Assembly (NCBI RefSeq): GCF_027938815.1
Contig: NZ_CP115913.1
Span: 5,366,001 to 5,430,000, forward strand
DNA: 64,000 nucleotides
Source of the DNA: Oceanirhabdus sp. W0125-5
GTDB lineage: Bacteria > Bacillota > Clostridia > Clostridiales > Clostridiaceae
Reading direction: 5' to 3'
The notes under the pieces were generated by a model. That model did no database searches. It was not told the origin of the DNA and was given only the letters and a program-made list of their open reading frames with translations. This document shows, piece by piece, positions 51,063 through 59,710 of this stretch. Position numbers and translations under genes: made by a program. Every line of letters begins with the position of its first letter. Position 1 is the stretch's first letter.

Positions 51063-51839
51063 CTACTTATAAACTTCCATTCTTCTCATATTACCAAATT
51101 CCCCTGTAAACTGTACTAATCCTCTTTTAATCAAATCTTTTATTCTCCAAAATATACATACATCCCCCACTATATCGTCTGATGCTCCAATACATTCTCC
51201 TACGATTCTAGTACATCTTAAAGGACTGTTAGTAATATTATTTAATATGAACTCATCAAAATATCCAATATCCTTATTAATTAATTTGCCATTATAGAAT
51301 ATTCTCAAATATCCACTATCATTTTTTTGCATATCCCATTCCTTTAATAGTACATCTTTTCTCTCACTAGTTAATTTCTCACCTAATGCAATAAAATTTG
51401 AATATTCTTCTGGTGCTACTTCCATACTGCATTTATATCTTTCTTTTGAATTCCCCTGCTTATAATTTCCTGAAAAATTCACTATAGTAATTTTATTATT
51501 TATATGATCTATTAACGAAATTGTATAAAGCAACCCTGGATACTCTAAAGCATTTTCTCCAAATAAAATATATACTTGCTCCCCTTTTATTTGTTTGCAC
51601 TTTTCTTCAAAGACTTTATATTCATTATAAATACCATCAATATTAAAGTTCATCTCCCTAAAGTAAACATTCTCAAGCCATTTTTTTCTTTCACTAATAT
51701 CTCCATTAGTAACCAATGGACCTATACTAAGGTCATCACAGAAAGTAAAAACATCCCCTCTTAATATAAGCCCTTTAGATATGGCAAACTTAGCTGTTTC
51801 CTCTGTACTTGGCGAAAAACATATGTATTTCATATTCAA
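51063..51839 (-). CDS. DUF1835 domain protein
   Basis: 258 residues. The start KYICFSPSTEETAKFAISKG and FCDDLSIGPLVTNGDISERK match DUF1835 (..GDxLxxGPl..), with YILFGENALEYPGLLYTISL, and a C-terminal helical part as in DUF3658. The family is uncharacterised. GGGGGAG precedes the ATG. Co-oriented with the acetyltransferase downstream, 61 bp away. Confidence 0.8.
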   Translation of the reverse strand: MNMKYICFSPSTEETAKFAISKGLILRGDVFTFCDDLSIGPLVTNGDISERKKWLENVYFREMNFNIDGIYNEYKVFEEKCKQIKGEQVYILFGENALEYPGLLYTISLIDHINNKITIVNFSGNYKQGNSKERYKCSMEVAPEEYSNFIALGEKLTSERKDVLLKEWDMQKNDSGYLRIFYNGKLINKDIGYFDEFILNNITNSPLRCTRIVGECIGASDDIVGDVCIFWRIKDLIKRGLVQFTGEFGNMRRMEVYK

Positions 51840-51947
51840 TTACTCCCCCTGTCAACTATCTGCATAACAAATTCCTTACTCACTATGCATTCAGTCATTA
51901 AACCCTAACTCCATTATTCCATAATAAAAATAAATTTAATTTCATAT

Positions 51948-52083
51948 ATAGAGAATCCTTAGTTAAACTTTATTTATACATACACCTTAGAAAAGCTATA
52001 TGATTATTGCCCAAAATCGCAGCGCTTCTATGAGTTTTGAGTGTGTATAAATTTAGTTTTAACTTGGAATCTCTATAACTTTT
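51948..52083. repeat. Structured element with ~38-bp imperfect terminal inverted repeats
   Basis: The left end TATAGAGAATCCTTAGTTAA continuing to TTTATACATACACC pairs with the right end (complement of GTGTATAAATTTAGTTTTAA then GGAATCTCTATA). The centre holds GCAGCGCTTCTATGAG. It occupies the 480-bp gap between 51840 and 52265 and looks like a small non-coding mobile or structural element, different from the other two repeat families. The remainder (52084-52265) holds nothing recognised. Confidence 0.5.
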
Positions 52084-52265
52084 ATTAACGGATGCCCCTA
52101 TTTTTCTTTATCCGCTAATTCTATTTTTCTACTATATATACATTTTTTCTTGTTATTTTTTATATCTTATCTATATTTTACCATAAAACATGTGATTTTT
52201 ATGATATTTCTTCCAAATAATATAGCAATATATTCACTTTATAACGCATTGCTGTGAGTTTAATA

Positions 52266-52324
52266 TAAACAGGGGACGGTTCATTAATCTTTTAAATAGA
52301 TTAATGAACCGTCCCCCGCTTGTA
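52266..52324. repeat. GGGGACGGTTCATTAAT palindrome
   Basis: Full copy, arms GGGGACGGTTCATTAATCT and AGATTAATGAACCGTCCCC; abuts the NUDIX stop codon at 52325. Confidence 0.85.
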
Positions 52325-52798
52325 CTATATATCTTCTCTATCAACTATTCTCTCAATTGTACTTGGTAAATCATTAATTCTCTTCTTAATAAACAATGGA
52401 TAAAATTCTTCGTCTTTAAGTCTTTCGGTTGAAACCCATTTGAACTCATATTCACGATTTTCTTCAACAGTTTTAAATACTTCATTATCATATATATCAC
52501 TGCGCCCTTCATGATCCATTAAATAATAAAAACATATTTCATGATATCTTTGTCCTAAATGATTAAAAAAACTTTCACACACCCACAGTAATCTATTAAT
52601 CGTAACTTCTATATTTAGCTCTTCATTCATTTCTCTGATTAATGTAGTCTCTGTATCCTCAGTCATTTCTACTCTTCCACCAGGTAAAGCATAAAAATCA
52701 TCTTTTATCATTCTATGAATAAGAACCTTTCCATCTTTAATAAGTATGCCTGCAGTTCTGAAATTAAATACACCTTCTTTTGTTTTGAAGTTAATCAT
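52325..52798 (-). CDS. NUDIX hydrolase
   Basis: 157 residues. NUDIX box GGRVEMTEDTETTLIREMNE-ELNIEV: the REUXEE catalytic core is intact but the usual Gly of EEXGU is Asn. MIKDDFYALPGGRVE and a helix KDEEFYPLFIKKRI complete the fold. Substrate unknown. GAAGGGGAGACAAGTT precedes the ATG. Bounded by a palindrome downstream. Confidence 0.85.
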   Translation of the reverse strand: MINFKTKEGVFNFRTAGILIKDGKVLIHRMIKDDFYALPGGRVEMTEDTETTLIREMNEELNIEVTINRLLWVCESFFNHLGQRYHEICFYYLMDHEGRSDIYDNEVFKTVEENREYEFKWVSTERLKDEEFYPLFIKKRINDLPSTIERIVDREDI

Positions 52799-52837
52799 AA
52801 CTTGTCTCCCCTTCTTTGATTAGTATTTTGTTGTAAG

Positions 52838-52910
52838 CTAATTAGATTTACAAACTTCATAAGCTTTTTTTATATTTCTCCCAACGTCCTCTGGTTTATG
52901 TGCACTACTT
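52838..52910 (-). pseudogene. Remnant of a PHP-domain phosphoesterase C-terminus
   Basis: In the frame shifted from the glycosylase end, the minus strand reads LGVNISSAHKPEDVGRNIKK then AYEVCKSN and TAG (stop at 52838). This resembles the end of histidinol-phosphatase-type PHP proteins (..GSDAHxPEDVGxxxxxA..). No start or upstream part of such a gene remains; it is joined to the 3' end of the glycosylase gene. Confidence 0.5.
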
Positions 52911-53729
52911 ATATTGACACCCAGCACAATAATAAACACTTCCACCTAAATATGCTTCTTTGATTATTTCTTCACCACATACTGGACATACTTTCCCTTT
53001 ATTCTTTGAACTCATAACAGTTTCATATCTTCCCTTAATTCCAAATATATCTTTTTCAGTATCTCTACCACCATTCTCTGTCATCTCTTTTAAAGTATTT
53101 TTAATAGATAAAAATAGCTTCTTTATTCTTTCTTCCTCAAGTAAATTCATTTTTGTTCTTGGATTAATATTTGCTTTCCATAAAATATCTTGTAAAACAC
53201 CATTTCCTAATCCAGGAATTCTCTGCTTAGTTGCTAAGAAGGCCTTTACACTTAATTTATTGTCCTTCTCAGATATAAGTGATTTGAAATATTCTTCATC
53301 AAATTCACTAGATAGTGGTGAAGGCTTTACTTTTGCTACCTTGTGATAGGGATTATCATTTTCTCCATCTCTAAAACACCACATTCCTCCGTACATTTGA
53401 ACAGAAGATGCTAAAAATGATCCATCTGTGAAATTTAATAACAATTGATGCTTACATGGTACCTTATCTCCATTTTCACCATAGATAAGCCTCACTCCAT
53501 CTCCCAGGATAATTTTACAATCCTCAACTGTTGTCTCAACTATACCGCCATAATTATTGCTTTTCCCAATAGTTTTACCATGTAGAAGCTTATTATATTC
53601 ACTTGGTTCTCCAAAATAGAAAGCAAACTTATGAGGTGAATAATCTGCAACTACATTTGCAATTTTCTTTCCTTTAATAGTCTCATTAAATTGCTGTGCT
53701 ACCACTTTAGCTTCTGGGATTTCTAACAT
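52905..53729 (-). CDS. Fpg/Nei-family DNA glycosylase-like protein lacking the N-terminal proline
   Basis: 274 residues, usual length. The fold is clear: opening MLEIPEAKVVAQQF, the H2TH segment (LATKQRIPGLGNGVLQDILW, then ANINPRTK) and a C-terminal zinc finger (CPVCGEEIIKEAYLGGSVYYCAGC). Fpg and Nei need Pro as residue 2 for the Schiff base; here it is Leu, while the following Glu (ELPE/EIPE) is kept. It may be a clostridial subtype with altered chemistry or a DNA-binding protein. The ATG is preceded by GGAGAAAATAAC; no alternative start gives MPE. Confidence 0.82.
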   Translation of the reverse strand: MLEIPEAKVVAQQFNETIKGKKIANVVADYSPHKFAFYFGEPSEYNKLLHGKTIGKSNNYGGIVETTVEDCKIILGDGVRLIYGENGDKVPCKHQLLLNFTDGSFLASSVQMYGGMWCFRDGENDNPYHKVAKVKPSPLSSEFDEEYFKSLISEKDNKLSVKAFLATKQRIPGLGNGVLQDILWKANINPRTKMNLLEEERIKKLFLSIKNTLKEMTENGGRDTEKDIFGIKGRYETVMSSKNKGKVCPVCGEEIIKEAYLGGSVYYCAGCQYK

Positions 53730-53863
53730 GTTATTTTCTCCTTTAATATCTAACTCCTATAAAATTTCTTAATCTTAAGCAATTTATTTTTTAACAATTC
53801 TTCTGTATGTTCAAGTAGCTCTTTCTCCCTTATTTTATCTATATTTTACCATATCACGTTAAG

Positions 53864-53914
53864 AAACAGGGGACGGTTCATTAATCTTTAGTAAAGATTA
53901 ATGAACCGTCCCCT
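53864..53914. repeat. GGGGACGGTTCATTAAT palindrome
   Basis: Full copy, arms AGGGGACGGTTCATTAATCT and complement, six bases after the peptidase-like gene stop (53920). Confidence 0.85.
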
Positions 53915-53919
53915 AAATC

Positions 53920-54960
53920 CTAAATTTTTAAATCTTCTCTTCCTATTTTCTCTAAAGCACTATTAAACACAGCTGAGAACTGCTTAAGATTCTCAAGAAG
54001 CTCAAAAACTTTTTCTCTTCCATATACATCATGTATAAGCCCCCATACATCGCACCCAAAGAAATAATTTCTTGAATGCATTAATCTAGGAACCTCATCC
54101 TTACCTTGTTCTGGAGTGTGTAAGCTTGTCCAGTATTCACCTAAGTATTTATTTAACTCAGTGATATCTTTTATTTGATTATTTCTTATCATATTTATTT
54201 GTGACTTGAATTGTTTAAAAGTATTATCAAAATCCTCTTTTAAGAATGTCCATGATTCCTCATGCAACCCTAGGTTACTCTCTTCATTGTCATATATACG
54301 TCTTGTGAGAACCCCTTCACCATTATTACAATATTTAACCGCTAATCCTTCTCCTGATAAAAATAAATATAGATACTCTTCTGGCGTTATATTTTCCATA
54401 TCTAATTCAGCAAATAATTTACTTAATCCTATATGATGTGCTTCATGTGCTATAATGTTCTCTATCTTACTTACATTAAATCCTTCAAGAAACTGCACAA
54501 CATCATAATGTGAGTAATGCTTATGAAACCATCCTCCAGAAGCACCCAATCCAATTGAATATATAATATCTAGCTCTTTAAACATAAACTTCTCTGGCAA
54601 TCCATAATGTGTATATTCTAATGCTTTTTTTACATTATCTTCATTTACATTATGAAACTTTTTATAGTTTTCTTCATAATACTCAAGGTTATCAAAGAAG
54701 GATTTCATTTGGCCATACCTAACCTTTAATATTCTGTTATTAATATCCTCTTCCTTAAGAGTAAAAAAGTTCTCAAAGAAATCAAGATACTCTTCTTTAG
54801 TAAACCCACTAGTTGATGAATTATATCTCTCCATTTCAACTCTATAATCATCATGTTCTAATAGTTCTTCAAGCTCAGCCCTCTCAAATCTTCCTTCCTT
54901 AAGTTTTCTGCATATCTCCAACATCATTGGTATTGTTGAATACCTAATATTTATTTTCAT
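53920..54960 (-). CDS. Putative zinc metallopeptidase (DUF5700-like)
   Basis: 346 residues, soluble, no signal peptide. HEAHH (in NIIAHEAHHIGLSKLF, ~185) is an HExxH zinc site, with a possible third ligand Glu in FLSGEGLAVKYCNNGEG. The plan resembles DUF5700-type putative Zn-dependent proteases. The substrate is unknown. GGGGGAAGGCAC precedes the ATG. A stand-alone gene between two palindrome copies. Confidence 0.75.
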   Translation of the reverse strand: MKINIRYSTIPMMLEICRKLKEGRFERAELEELLEHDDYRVEMERYNSSTSGFTKEEYLDFFENFFTLKEEDINNRILKVRYGQMKSFFDNLEYYEENYKKFHNVNEDNVKKALEYTHYGLPEKFMFKELDIIYSIGLGASGGWFHKHYSHYDVVQFLEGFNVSKIENIIAHEAHHIGLSKLFAELDMENITPEEYLYLFLSGEGLAVKYCNNGEGVLTRRIYDNEESNLGLHEESWTFLKEDFDNTFKQFKSQINMIRNNQIKDITELNKYLGEYWTSLHTPEQGKDEVPRLMHSRNYFFGCDVWGLIHDVYGREKVFELLENLKQFSAVFNSALEKIGREDLKI

Positions 54961-55026
54961 GTGCCTTCCCCCTTACTCCCTCTATTTACTTTATTTTAGC
55001 TTATATTAGAATTTCTGTAAAATCAC

Positions 55027-55082
55027 AAAGGGACGGTTCATTAATTCTTTTAAAATATTAATGAACCGTCCCTCTACTCGTA
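55027..55082. repeat. GGGACGGTTCATTAAT palindrome
   Basis: Full copy with AAAGGGACGGTTCATTAAT and its complement; abuts the membrane protein stop codon (55083). Confidence 0.85.
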
Positions 55083-55580
55083 CTATCTATATTCTCTAGC
55101 AGTTTTTCTTATACCACTAACGTCAATCCTTCTCCACATTTGATAGCCAAAAAATATACCCGCACCTATCCAACATATTAAATTTACGAAAATACTTATC
55201 ATATCATCATTATTACTTCCAATTTGAGCTAAAAAACTGAGTAACCCCCAACCAACTATTCCATCTAGTATAGCTATCTTCTTATATGATTTTTTATCGT
55301 AATCCTCATTTATTATTGAATAATAGTACTTCCATTCAATTAATCCAGTAAAATACCCTATTATGACTCCAATTATTAACTTTACAATTAAGTAAGTTAA
55401 AAATTTATTTAAATCTTCATTAATTTCTCCATATATATATCCAAAAGTAATACTTAGTACAGCAACTAGTACAACTCCCCTAACTATCACTCCGTTCCAT
55501 AGAATGAATTTTTCTTTTTCACCTCTAACTACATACTCAATACTTTTCAATAACTGTTTATTTTGTTTCAATTTACTCAT
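55083..55580 (-). CDS. Small polytopic membrane protein
   Basis: 165 residues with four hydrophobic segments (~28-48, 60-80, 100-120, 130-150) and a basic head and tail. No family recognised. It overlaps the phosphotransferase gene upstream by eight bases and so is translationally coupled to it; a joint function is possible. Confidence 0.65.
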   Translation of the reverse strand: MSKLKQNKQLLKSIEYVVRGEKEKFILWNGVIVRGVVLVAVLSITFGYIYGEINEDLNKFLTYLIVKLIIGVIIGYFTGLIEWKYYYSIINEDYDKKSYKKIAILDGIVGWGLLSFLAQIGSNNDDMISIFVNLICWIGAGIFFGYQMWRRIDVSGIRKTAREYR

Positions 55581-56514
55581 CCTTTTCTAATAATATCAGT
55601 AACTCTTTCAATAATATAATAGACTTCTCTATAAACTCCTTTAACTGTCTATCCTCTGGCTGTTCAAGCTGACAAGCTAACATTGTTATCACTCTATACA
55701 ACTTGTATATTAAAATATTATCAAAATACTTCTTTGGAATATCCTTAATTGACTTATATCCATTGTAAAAATACTCGATAAACTCTTCCATTCCATACAT
55801 CTTCATAAACACATGGAATCCAGCTATATCGTCATAACAAGGTGCTGATGATGCCCATTCATAATCAATTATTCCAGTAAGATGTCCATTTTTTACAAGA
55901 ATATTATTAGGAGCATAATCACAGTGACATAATACAAATTCTCCACTGTACATATGGTCAATATCAATATTCTTAAGATATGTATACTGATCACCTGAAA
56001 GGTGCTTAAATTCATGTACAGTATCTAAAAATGACATAAATTCTTCTTTTGAAAATATATTGTACTCAACCACACTCAACTCTTTATTAATTAATCCTTT
56101 CTTCGTGAAATTAACTTTATGGAGCTTTGCAAGTGTTTGTCCAACTTCATATATCATTTCCCCAAAGCTATCTTTACCTATAACCTTAAGCATTTCTTCA
56201 TTTAAAAAATCCCCTAAAGGTTCACCTTTCAGTAAGGTTCTTATCATATAATATTCACCTTCATATTCACCAATATGAATTATCTTAGGAACTGGAACCC
56301 CTGCAGTGTCCCCCATTAACTTTGCTAGTGCCACTTCTGTCTCTAATCTATTTAATTCCTCTTTTGTTGTAAACTTTACTAGATATTCATTCCCTTCTGT
56401 TATGAAAACCCAGTTGTTATTTTGTTGACCTTTAACATGAAAGTTTCTATTTAACTTCTCTTTTAGAACCAACTTTGTTATAGTCTCTAACTCATTATAT
56501 CTTTCATTGTTCAT
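55573..56514 (-). CDS. Aminoglycoside phosphotransferase (APH)-family kinase
   Basis: 313 residues. Kinase-like motifs: lysine in NEYLVKFTTKEELNRLETE, catalytic loop FVLCHCDYAPNNILVKNGHL (HxDxxxxN, as HCDYAPNN) and metal-binding GIIDYEWASSAPCYDDIAG. APH-family members phosphorylate aminoglycosides, macrolides, choline or other small molecules; resistance is possible but not shown. GAGGAGTTATGGGGA precedes the ATG. Confidence 0.87.
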   Translation of the reverse strand: MNNERYNELETITKLVLKEKLNRNFHVKGQQNNNWVFITEGNEYLVKFTTKEELNRLETEVALAKLMGDTAGVPVPKIIHIGEYEGEYYMIRTLLKGEPLGDFLNEEMLKVIGKDSFGEMIYEVGQTLAKLHKVNFTKKGLINKELSVVEYNIFSKEEFMSFLDTVHEFKHLSGDQYTYLKNIDIDHMYSGEFVLCHCDYAPNNILVKNGHLTGIIDYEWASSAPCYDDIAGFHVFMKMYGMEEFIEYFYNGYKSIKDIPKKYFDNILIYKLYRVITMLACQLEQPEDRQLKEFIEKSIILLKELLILLEKDE

Positions 56515-56619
56515 TCCCCATAACTCCTCTCTAAAAAAACTCCCTTAGTCATTCTAAAGGAGTATTCTTTATATTTCTTGTTAAGTAATATTCTACTATA
56601 ACTTTCAAGTAATGAGAAG

Positions 56620-57495
56620 TTATCTATTGCTTATATATTCACACCAAATTGAATATAACTCACTAACAGATTTAAATCTCTGCTCTCTATCTGGATTAAT
56701 TGCCTTTGTTACAATTTCAAACAGATCTTTATCTCCTTCCCATTTTTCAAAAGCTCTATCTCTTTCTCCCCCTAAGAGTATGAAGCTCATAGCTCCCATA
56801 TTAAAAACATTACTCCTCTCATCAATTGATGCTCCCATGATAAACTCCTCTGGTGACATAATTTTTGATGAACCCCACATTCTTCCTATAGTATTAATAT
56901 ATGGTTTTTTATGATATAAATCTATATCACATATTTTAGTCTCATTTCTATCAAAATCATATAATATACTTCCATCATAGAAATCAATGGCTACATATCC
57001 TTTTTTCTCAACATGAGCATGAAATTTATAAATTGAATCTAATGCCTTATATCGCTTTTCTAGAGGCATTTTCCTAAACTTATAATAAGGAGAATCAGGA
57101 TGAGTATATTTATGTGGTGGTGGAAAATTCCAGTGAGAGTGAAGACATTCACCTTCAAACCATTCAAAAACAGCAACATATCCATTCTTTACTTCAAAAT
57201 GTTCTTCTATTTTTATTAAGTAAGGATGTTCAAGTTCCTCATAAAGATGAATAGCTTCCTTTAACCTTGTAATTGCTTCTTGTGGATTCCCTTTATACTC
57301 TAAAGTTCTAGCCCCTGCATATTTTACAAATCTCTTTTTTCCATCCTTCTCAACACCAAATGATAAATTCCCTGAATCCTGCTGATAAAATACTGAAAAA
57401 ACTTCTCCAAGTTCTTTTAACCAACTAAATTCATGTTCTTCTCTTAACTGAAACTGTACTTTATCAATACAAAAATCAACTGTCTGTTCACTCAT
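56620..57495 (-). CDS. Protein-kinase-like protein
   Basis: 291 residues. The protein-kinase fold is visible: a glycine loop region LGEVFSVFYQQDSGNLSFGV, Lys in KKRFVKYAGA, alpha-C Glu (LKEAIHLYEELEHPYLIKIE), a catalytic-loop equivalent GYVAIDFYDGSILYDF (Asp present, HRD not standard) and KICDIDLYHKKPYIN for DFG (DID). The MWGSSKIMSPEEFIMGASID and DERSNVFNMGAMSFILLGG segments are the APE/subdomain IX parts. Possibly a Ser/Thr kinase or a small-molecule kinase. Confidence 0.75.
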   Translation of the reverse strand: MSEQTVDFCIDKVQFQLREEHEFSWLKELGEVFSVFYQQDSGNLSFGVEKDGKKRFVKYAGARTLEYKGNPQEAITRLKEAIHLYEELEHPYLIKIEEHFEVKNGYVAVFEWFEGECLHSHWNFPPPHKYTHPDSPYYKFRKMPLEKRYKALDSIYKFHAHVEKKGYVAIDFYDGSILYDFDRNETKICDIDLYHKKPYINTIGRMWGSSKIMSPEEFIMGASIDERSNVFNMGAMSFILLGGERDRAFEKWEGDKDLFEIVTKAINPDREQRFKSVSELYSIWCEYISNR

Positions 57496-57518
57496 TCTTA
57501 ATTCCCCCTAACTTATTT

Positions 57519-58439
57519 TTATTTTATATACCATTCAGGAGCACCATGGTTAACAAAATCATGTGTATCAAAAATCTTTCTTTGGCGTTCTCTAACCATA
57601 TCTAAAGTATTTAAATAATGTCCTCCAATTATGCTTGCATGGAAGTTAAGGGCTACAAATAAATTATATTTTCTCCAGAAATAATCTGAAACAAATCCAG
57701 CAAAATATCCATCTACCTGACCTTTTGAAAATTCTACGCTAATTCCATTTGTATACTTAGGAAGCTTAAAAAATTCTTCTAAAGGATCACCCCAATCAAA
57801 TCTATTAAAATCTATTATTCCTCTTAGCTCATTTCCATTAAATATCATGTTTAATGGCTGAAAATCATCATGTTGAAATCTTACAGGACTATCTTTTAAA
57901 ATCTCATAGTTTTTTTCAATATAATCTTCTATAACATCTTGCTTATAAAATGTATATCCTAACTCTTTAACTATTTTCTTCTTTTTCAAGTACTTGTCCC
58001 ATCTTTTCTTATACCAGTCAAAGGATTCTATATGCTCAACCTTGTGAATCTTTCTTAATTCCTCAGAAGCTTTCCACCCTAAAGAATACTGTTCTTCCTT
58101 TGATAAAAGTGGCAATACCTCTTCTCCACTTTTCCCTTCCAAGAAAGTTAATAAACTTACACAAACATCATGTTCTTCAAGAATAAAGAACTCCAATGGT
58201 TGTGAACATTTAACCCCATTATTATAATGTAATTTTAAATAAATTAGTTCTTGCTTCTTTCGTTTAAAATCTTTCATAGGTGAAACCTTCAATAAAAGAG
58301 ATTTACCGTCAATCAACTTTATTAAATACTTAGCATCATCAGAATACCCTTTTAGTATAGGCTTAATATCCTCCACTTTATATTTATTAAGATATTCTAA
58401 AGCTTGTTCAAGAATTATTCTTTGAGTCTCTATATACAA
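57519..58439 (-). CDS. Aminoglycoside phosphotransferase (APH)-family kinase
   Basis: 306 residues. Lys in SLLLKVSPMKDFKRKKQELI, catalytic loop SPVRFQHDDFQPLNMIFNGN (HDDFQPLN) and GIIDFNRFDWGDPLEEFFKL define the fold. The first codon is uncertain: TTG at 58439 lies only one base after GGAGGGG, and no ATG is near. Phosphorylates an unknown small molecule. It is adjacent to the protein-kinase-like gene, 23 bp away. Confidence 0.84.
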   Translation of the reverse strand: MYIETQRIILEQALEYLNKYKVEDIKPILKGYSDDAKYLIKLIDGKSLLLKVSPMKDFKRKKQELIYLKLHYNNGVKCSQPLEFFILEEHDVCVSLLTFLEGKSGEEVLPLLSKEEQYSLGWKASEELRKIHKVEHIESFDWYKKRWDKYLKKKKIVKELGYTFYKQDVIEDYIEKNYEILKDSPVRFQHDDFQPLNMIFNGNELRGIIDFNRFDWGDPLEEFFKLPKYTNGISVEFSKGQVDGYFAGFVSDYFWRKYNLFVALNFHASIIGGHYLNTLDMVRERQRKIFDTHDFVNHGAPEWYIK

Positions 58440-58460
58440 CCCCTCCTTCGACTATTTTTG

Positions 58461-58505
58461 TCCAAAAATAATAAAGCCCTTATATGGGCGTTATTATTTT
58501 TTTAT
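58461..58505 (-). terminator. Intrinsic terminator of the methyltransferase at 58584
   Basis: Stem AAAATAATAAAGCCC / GGGCGTTATTATTTT with GC core GCCC/GGGC; T-runs on both sides. Confidence 0.75.
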
Positions 58506-58583
58506 ATATTTATTTTTACTGGGTTGTTCATTTTAACATACTTTTGATTATTTTTCCATAATTACTGATAATTTTTATAATAT

Positions 58584-59435
58584 TTAGTTATTTGCAATTC
58601 CATAGATAACAAATCTTTTAAATGTGATACCCTCCTCAGTTCTAAATTGCTCAAGACCTTGAAATGCCTCTTCTTTGAATTTTAAAAGATAATCTTCTCC
58701 TCTATCTTGGATCTTTTCAAGTATTCCTCTTACAGCATTTGCCCACATCTCATTCCACCACTCTTCTTTATCTGTATATGTAAACAGTTTTTCTTCAGTG
58801 GATACCTTTATTTCTTTAAAACCAGCTTCCTCTAAGGTAGTCCTTACCCCCTCTGACGAACATATATCTATTGTTTTCTCTTGATTTTCATTCTTATTAT
58901 CTTTTTTTATCTCGTTTTTATCATCATTAAGGTGTCTTTGAACCACCTCAGTAATCCATTTAGTATCCTCCTGCATTGCCCATGTTACACAAGCAAACTT
59001 TCCATTATCTTTAAGAACTCTTCTTACTTCTGAAAAGTTCTTGTCTCCAAAATATAAGTACGGAAATCCAAAGCCATTAAGAATATAATCAAACTTATTA
59101 TCTTCAAACTCTAATTTATTTGCATCCATTACACTAACATCAATATTATGAAGATTTTCTACTTTTACATTGTTAATACACTCTTCAACCATTCCACTTG
59201 ATAAGTCAATTCCTACTGCATGTCCATCTATTCCAATCTTCTTAGCAGCTGGTATCAATGATGCACCTACCCCGCACCCTATATCCAGCACTGTTTGTCC
59301 ACTATTAATATCACATTGCTCAACTAATCTCTCCCCAAAATAACTCCAATATTTTGGTCCTACTTTTCCAAAATTCTTTGATGCTCTATCCCATATACCT
59401 ATTATAGGATTTTCTTTTCTTTTTTGTTCATTCAT
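58584..59435 (-). CDS. Class I SAM-dependent methyltransferase (UbiE/Coq5-like)
   Basis: 283 residues from the ATG at 59435, nine bases after GGGG. Motif I TVLDIGCGVGASLIPAAKKI, then GHAVGIDLSSGMVEECINNV, the FDYILNGFGFPYLYFGDKNF section and VLKDNGKFACVTWAMQEDT. An Asn/Lys/Glu-rich loop (KNEIKKDNKNENQEKT, ~180) interrupts the C-terminal part. The acceptor is unknown. It has its own terminator. Confidence 0.86.
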   Translation of the reverse strand: MNEQKRKENPIIGIWDRASKNFGKVGPKYWSYFGERLVEQCDINSGQTVLDIGCGVGASLIPAAKKIGIDGHAVGIDLSSGMVEECINNVKVENLHNIDVSVMDANKLEFEDNKFDYILNGFGFPYLYFGDKNFSEVRRVLKDNGKFACVTWAMQEDTKWITEVVQRHLNDDKNEIKKDNKNENQEKTIDICSSEGVRTTLEEAGFKEIKVSTEEKLFTYTDKEEWWNEMWANAVRGILEKIQDRGEDYLLKFKEEAFQGLEQFRTEEGITFKRFVIYGIANN

Positions 59436-59465
59436 AATCTTCATCCCCTTTATGTTTGTACAAAA

Positions 59466-59684
59466 CTATTTTTCCTTATTTTCATGTAAGTGTATTATAT
59501 TCAACTTATTAATGGCATTAATAATGATATATGTGCAAAACACAATAACTGCACATACTAAAATTATACCCCAAAATACAACAAATATAGTTGAATTTTC
59601 ATAGAAACCAACAATAAACATAAGTAATGAAACTCCAACTACACAAGCTATTATTATCTCTAATATTTCTGATTTTTTCTTCAT
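59466..59684 (-). CDS. Small membrane protein (two segments)
   Basis: 72 residues from the ATG at 59684 with GAGGG seven bases upstream. Two hydrophobic segments (IIIACVVGVSLLMFIVGFY and IFVVFWGIILVCAVIVFCTY), tail KLNIIHLHENKEK. No family recognised. Between an acetyltransferase and a methyltransferase gene, 30 bp from the latter, likely the same transcript. Confidence 0.6.
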   Translation of the reverse strand: MKKKSEILEIIIACVVGVSLLMFIVGFYENSTIFVVFWGIILVCAVIVFCTYIIINAINKLNIIHLHENKEK

Positions 59685-59710
59685 TTTTAAACCCTCTAAT
59701 AGCAAATGTT

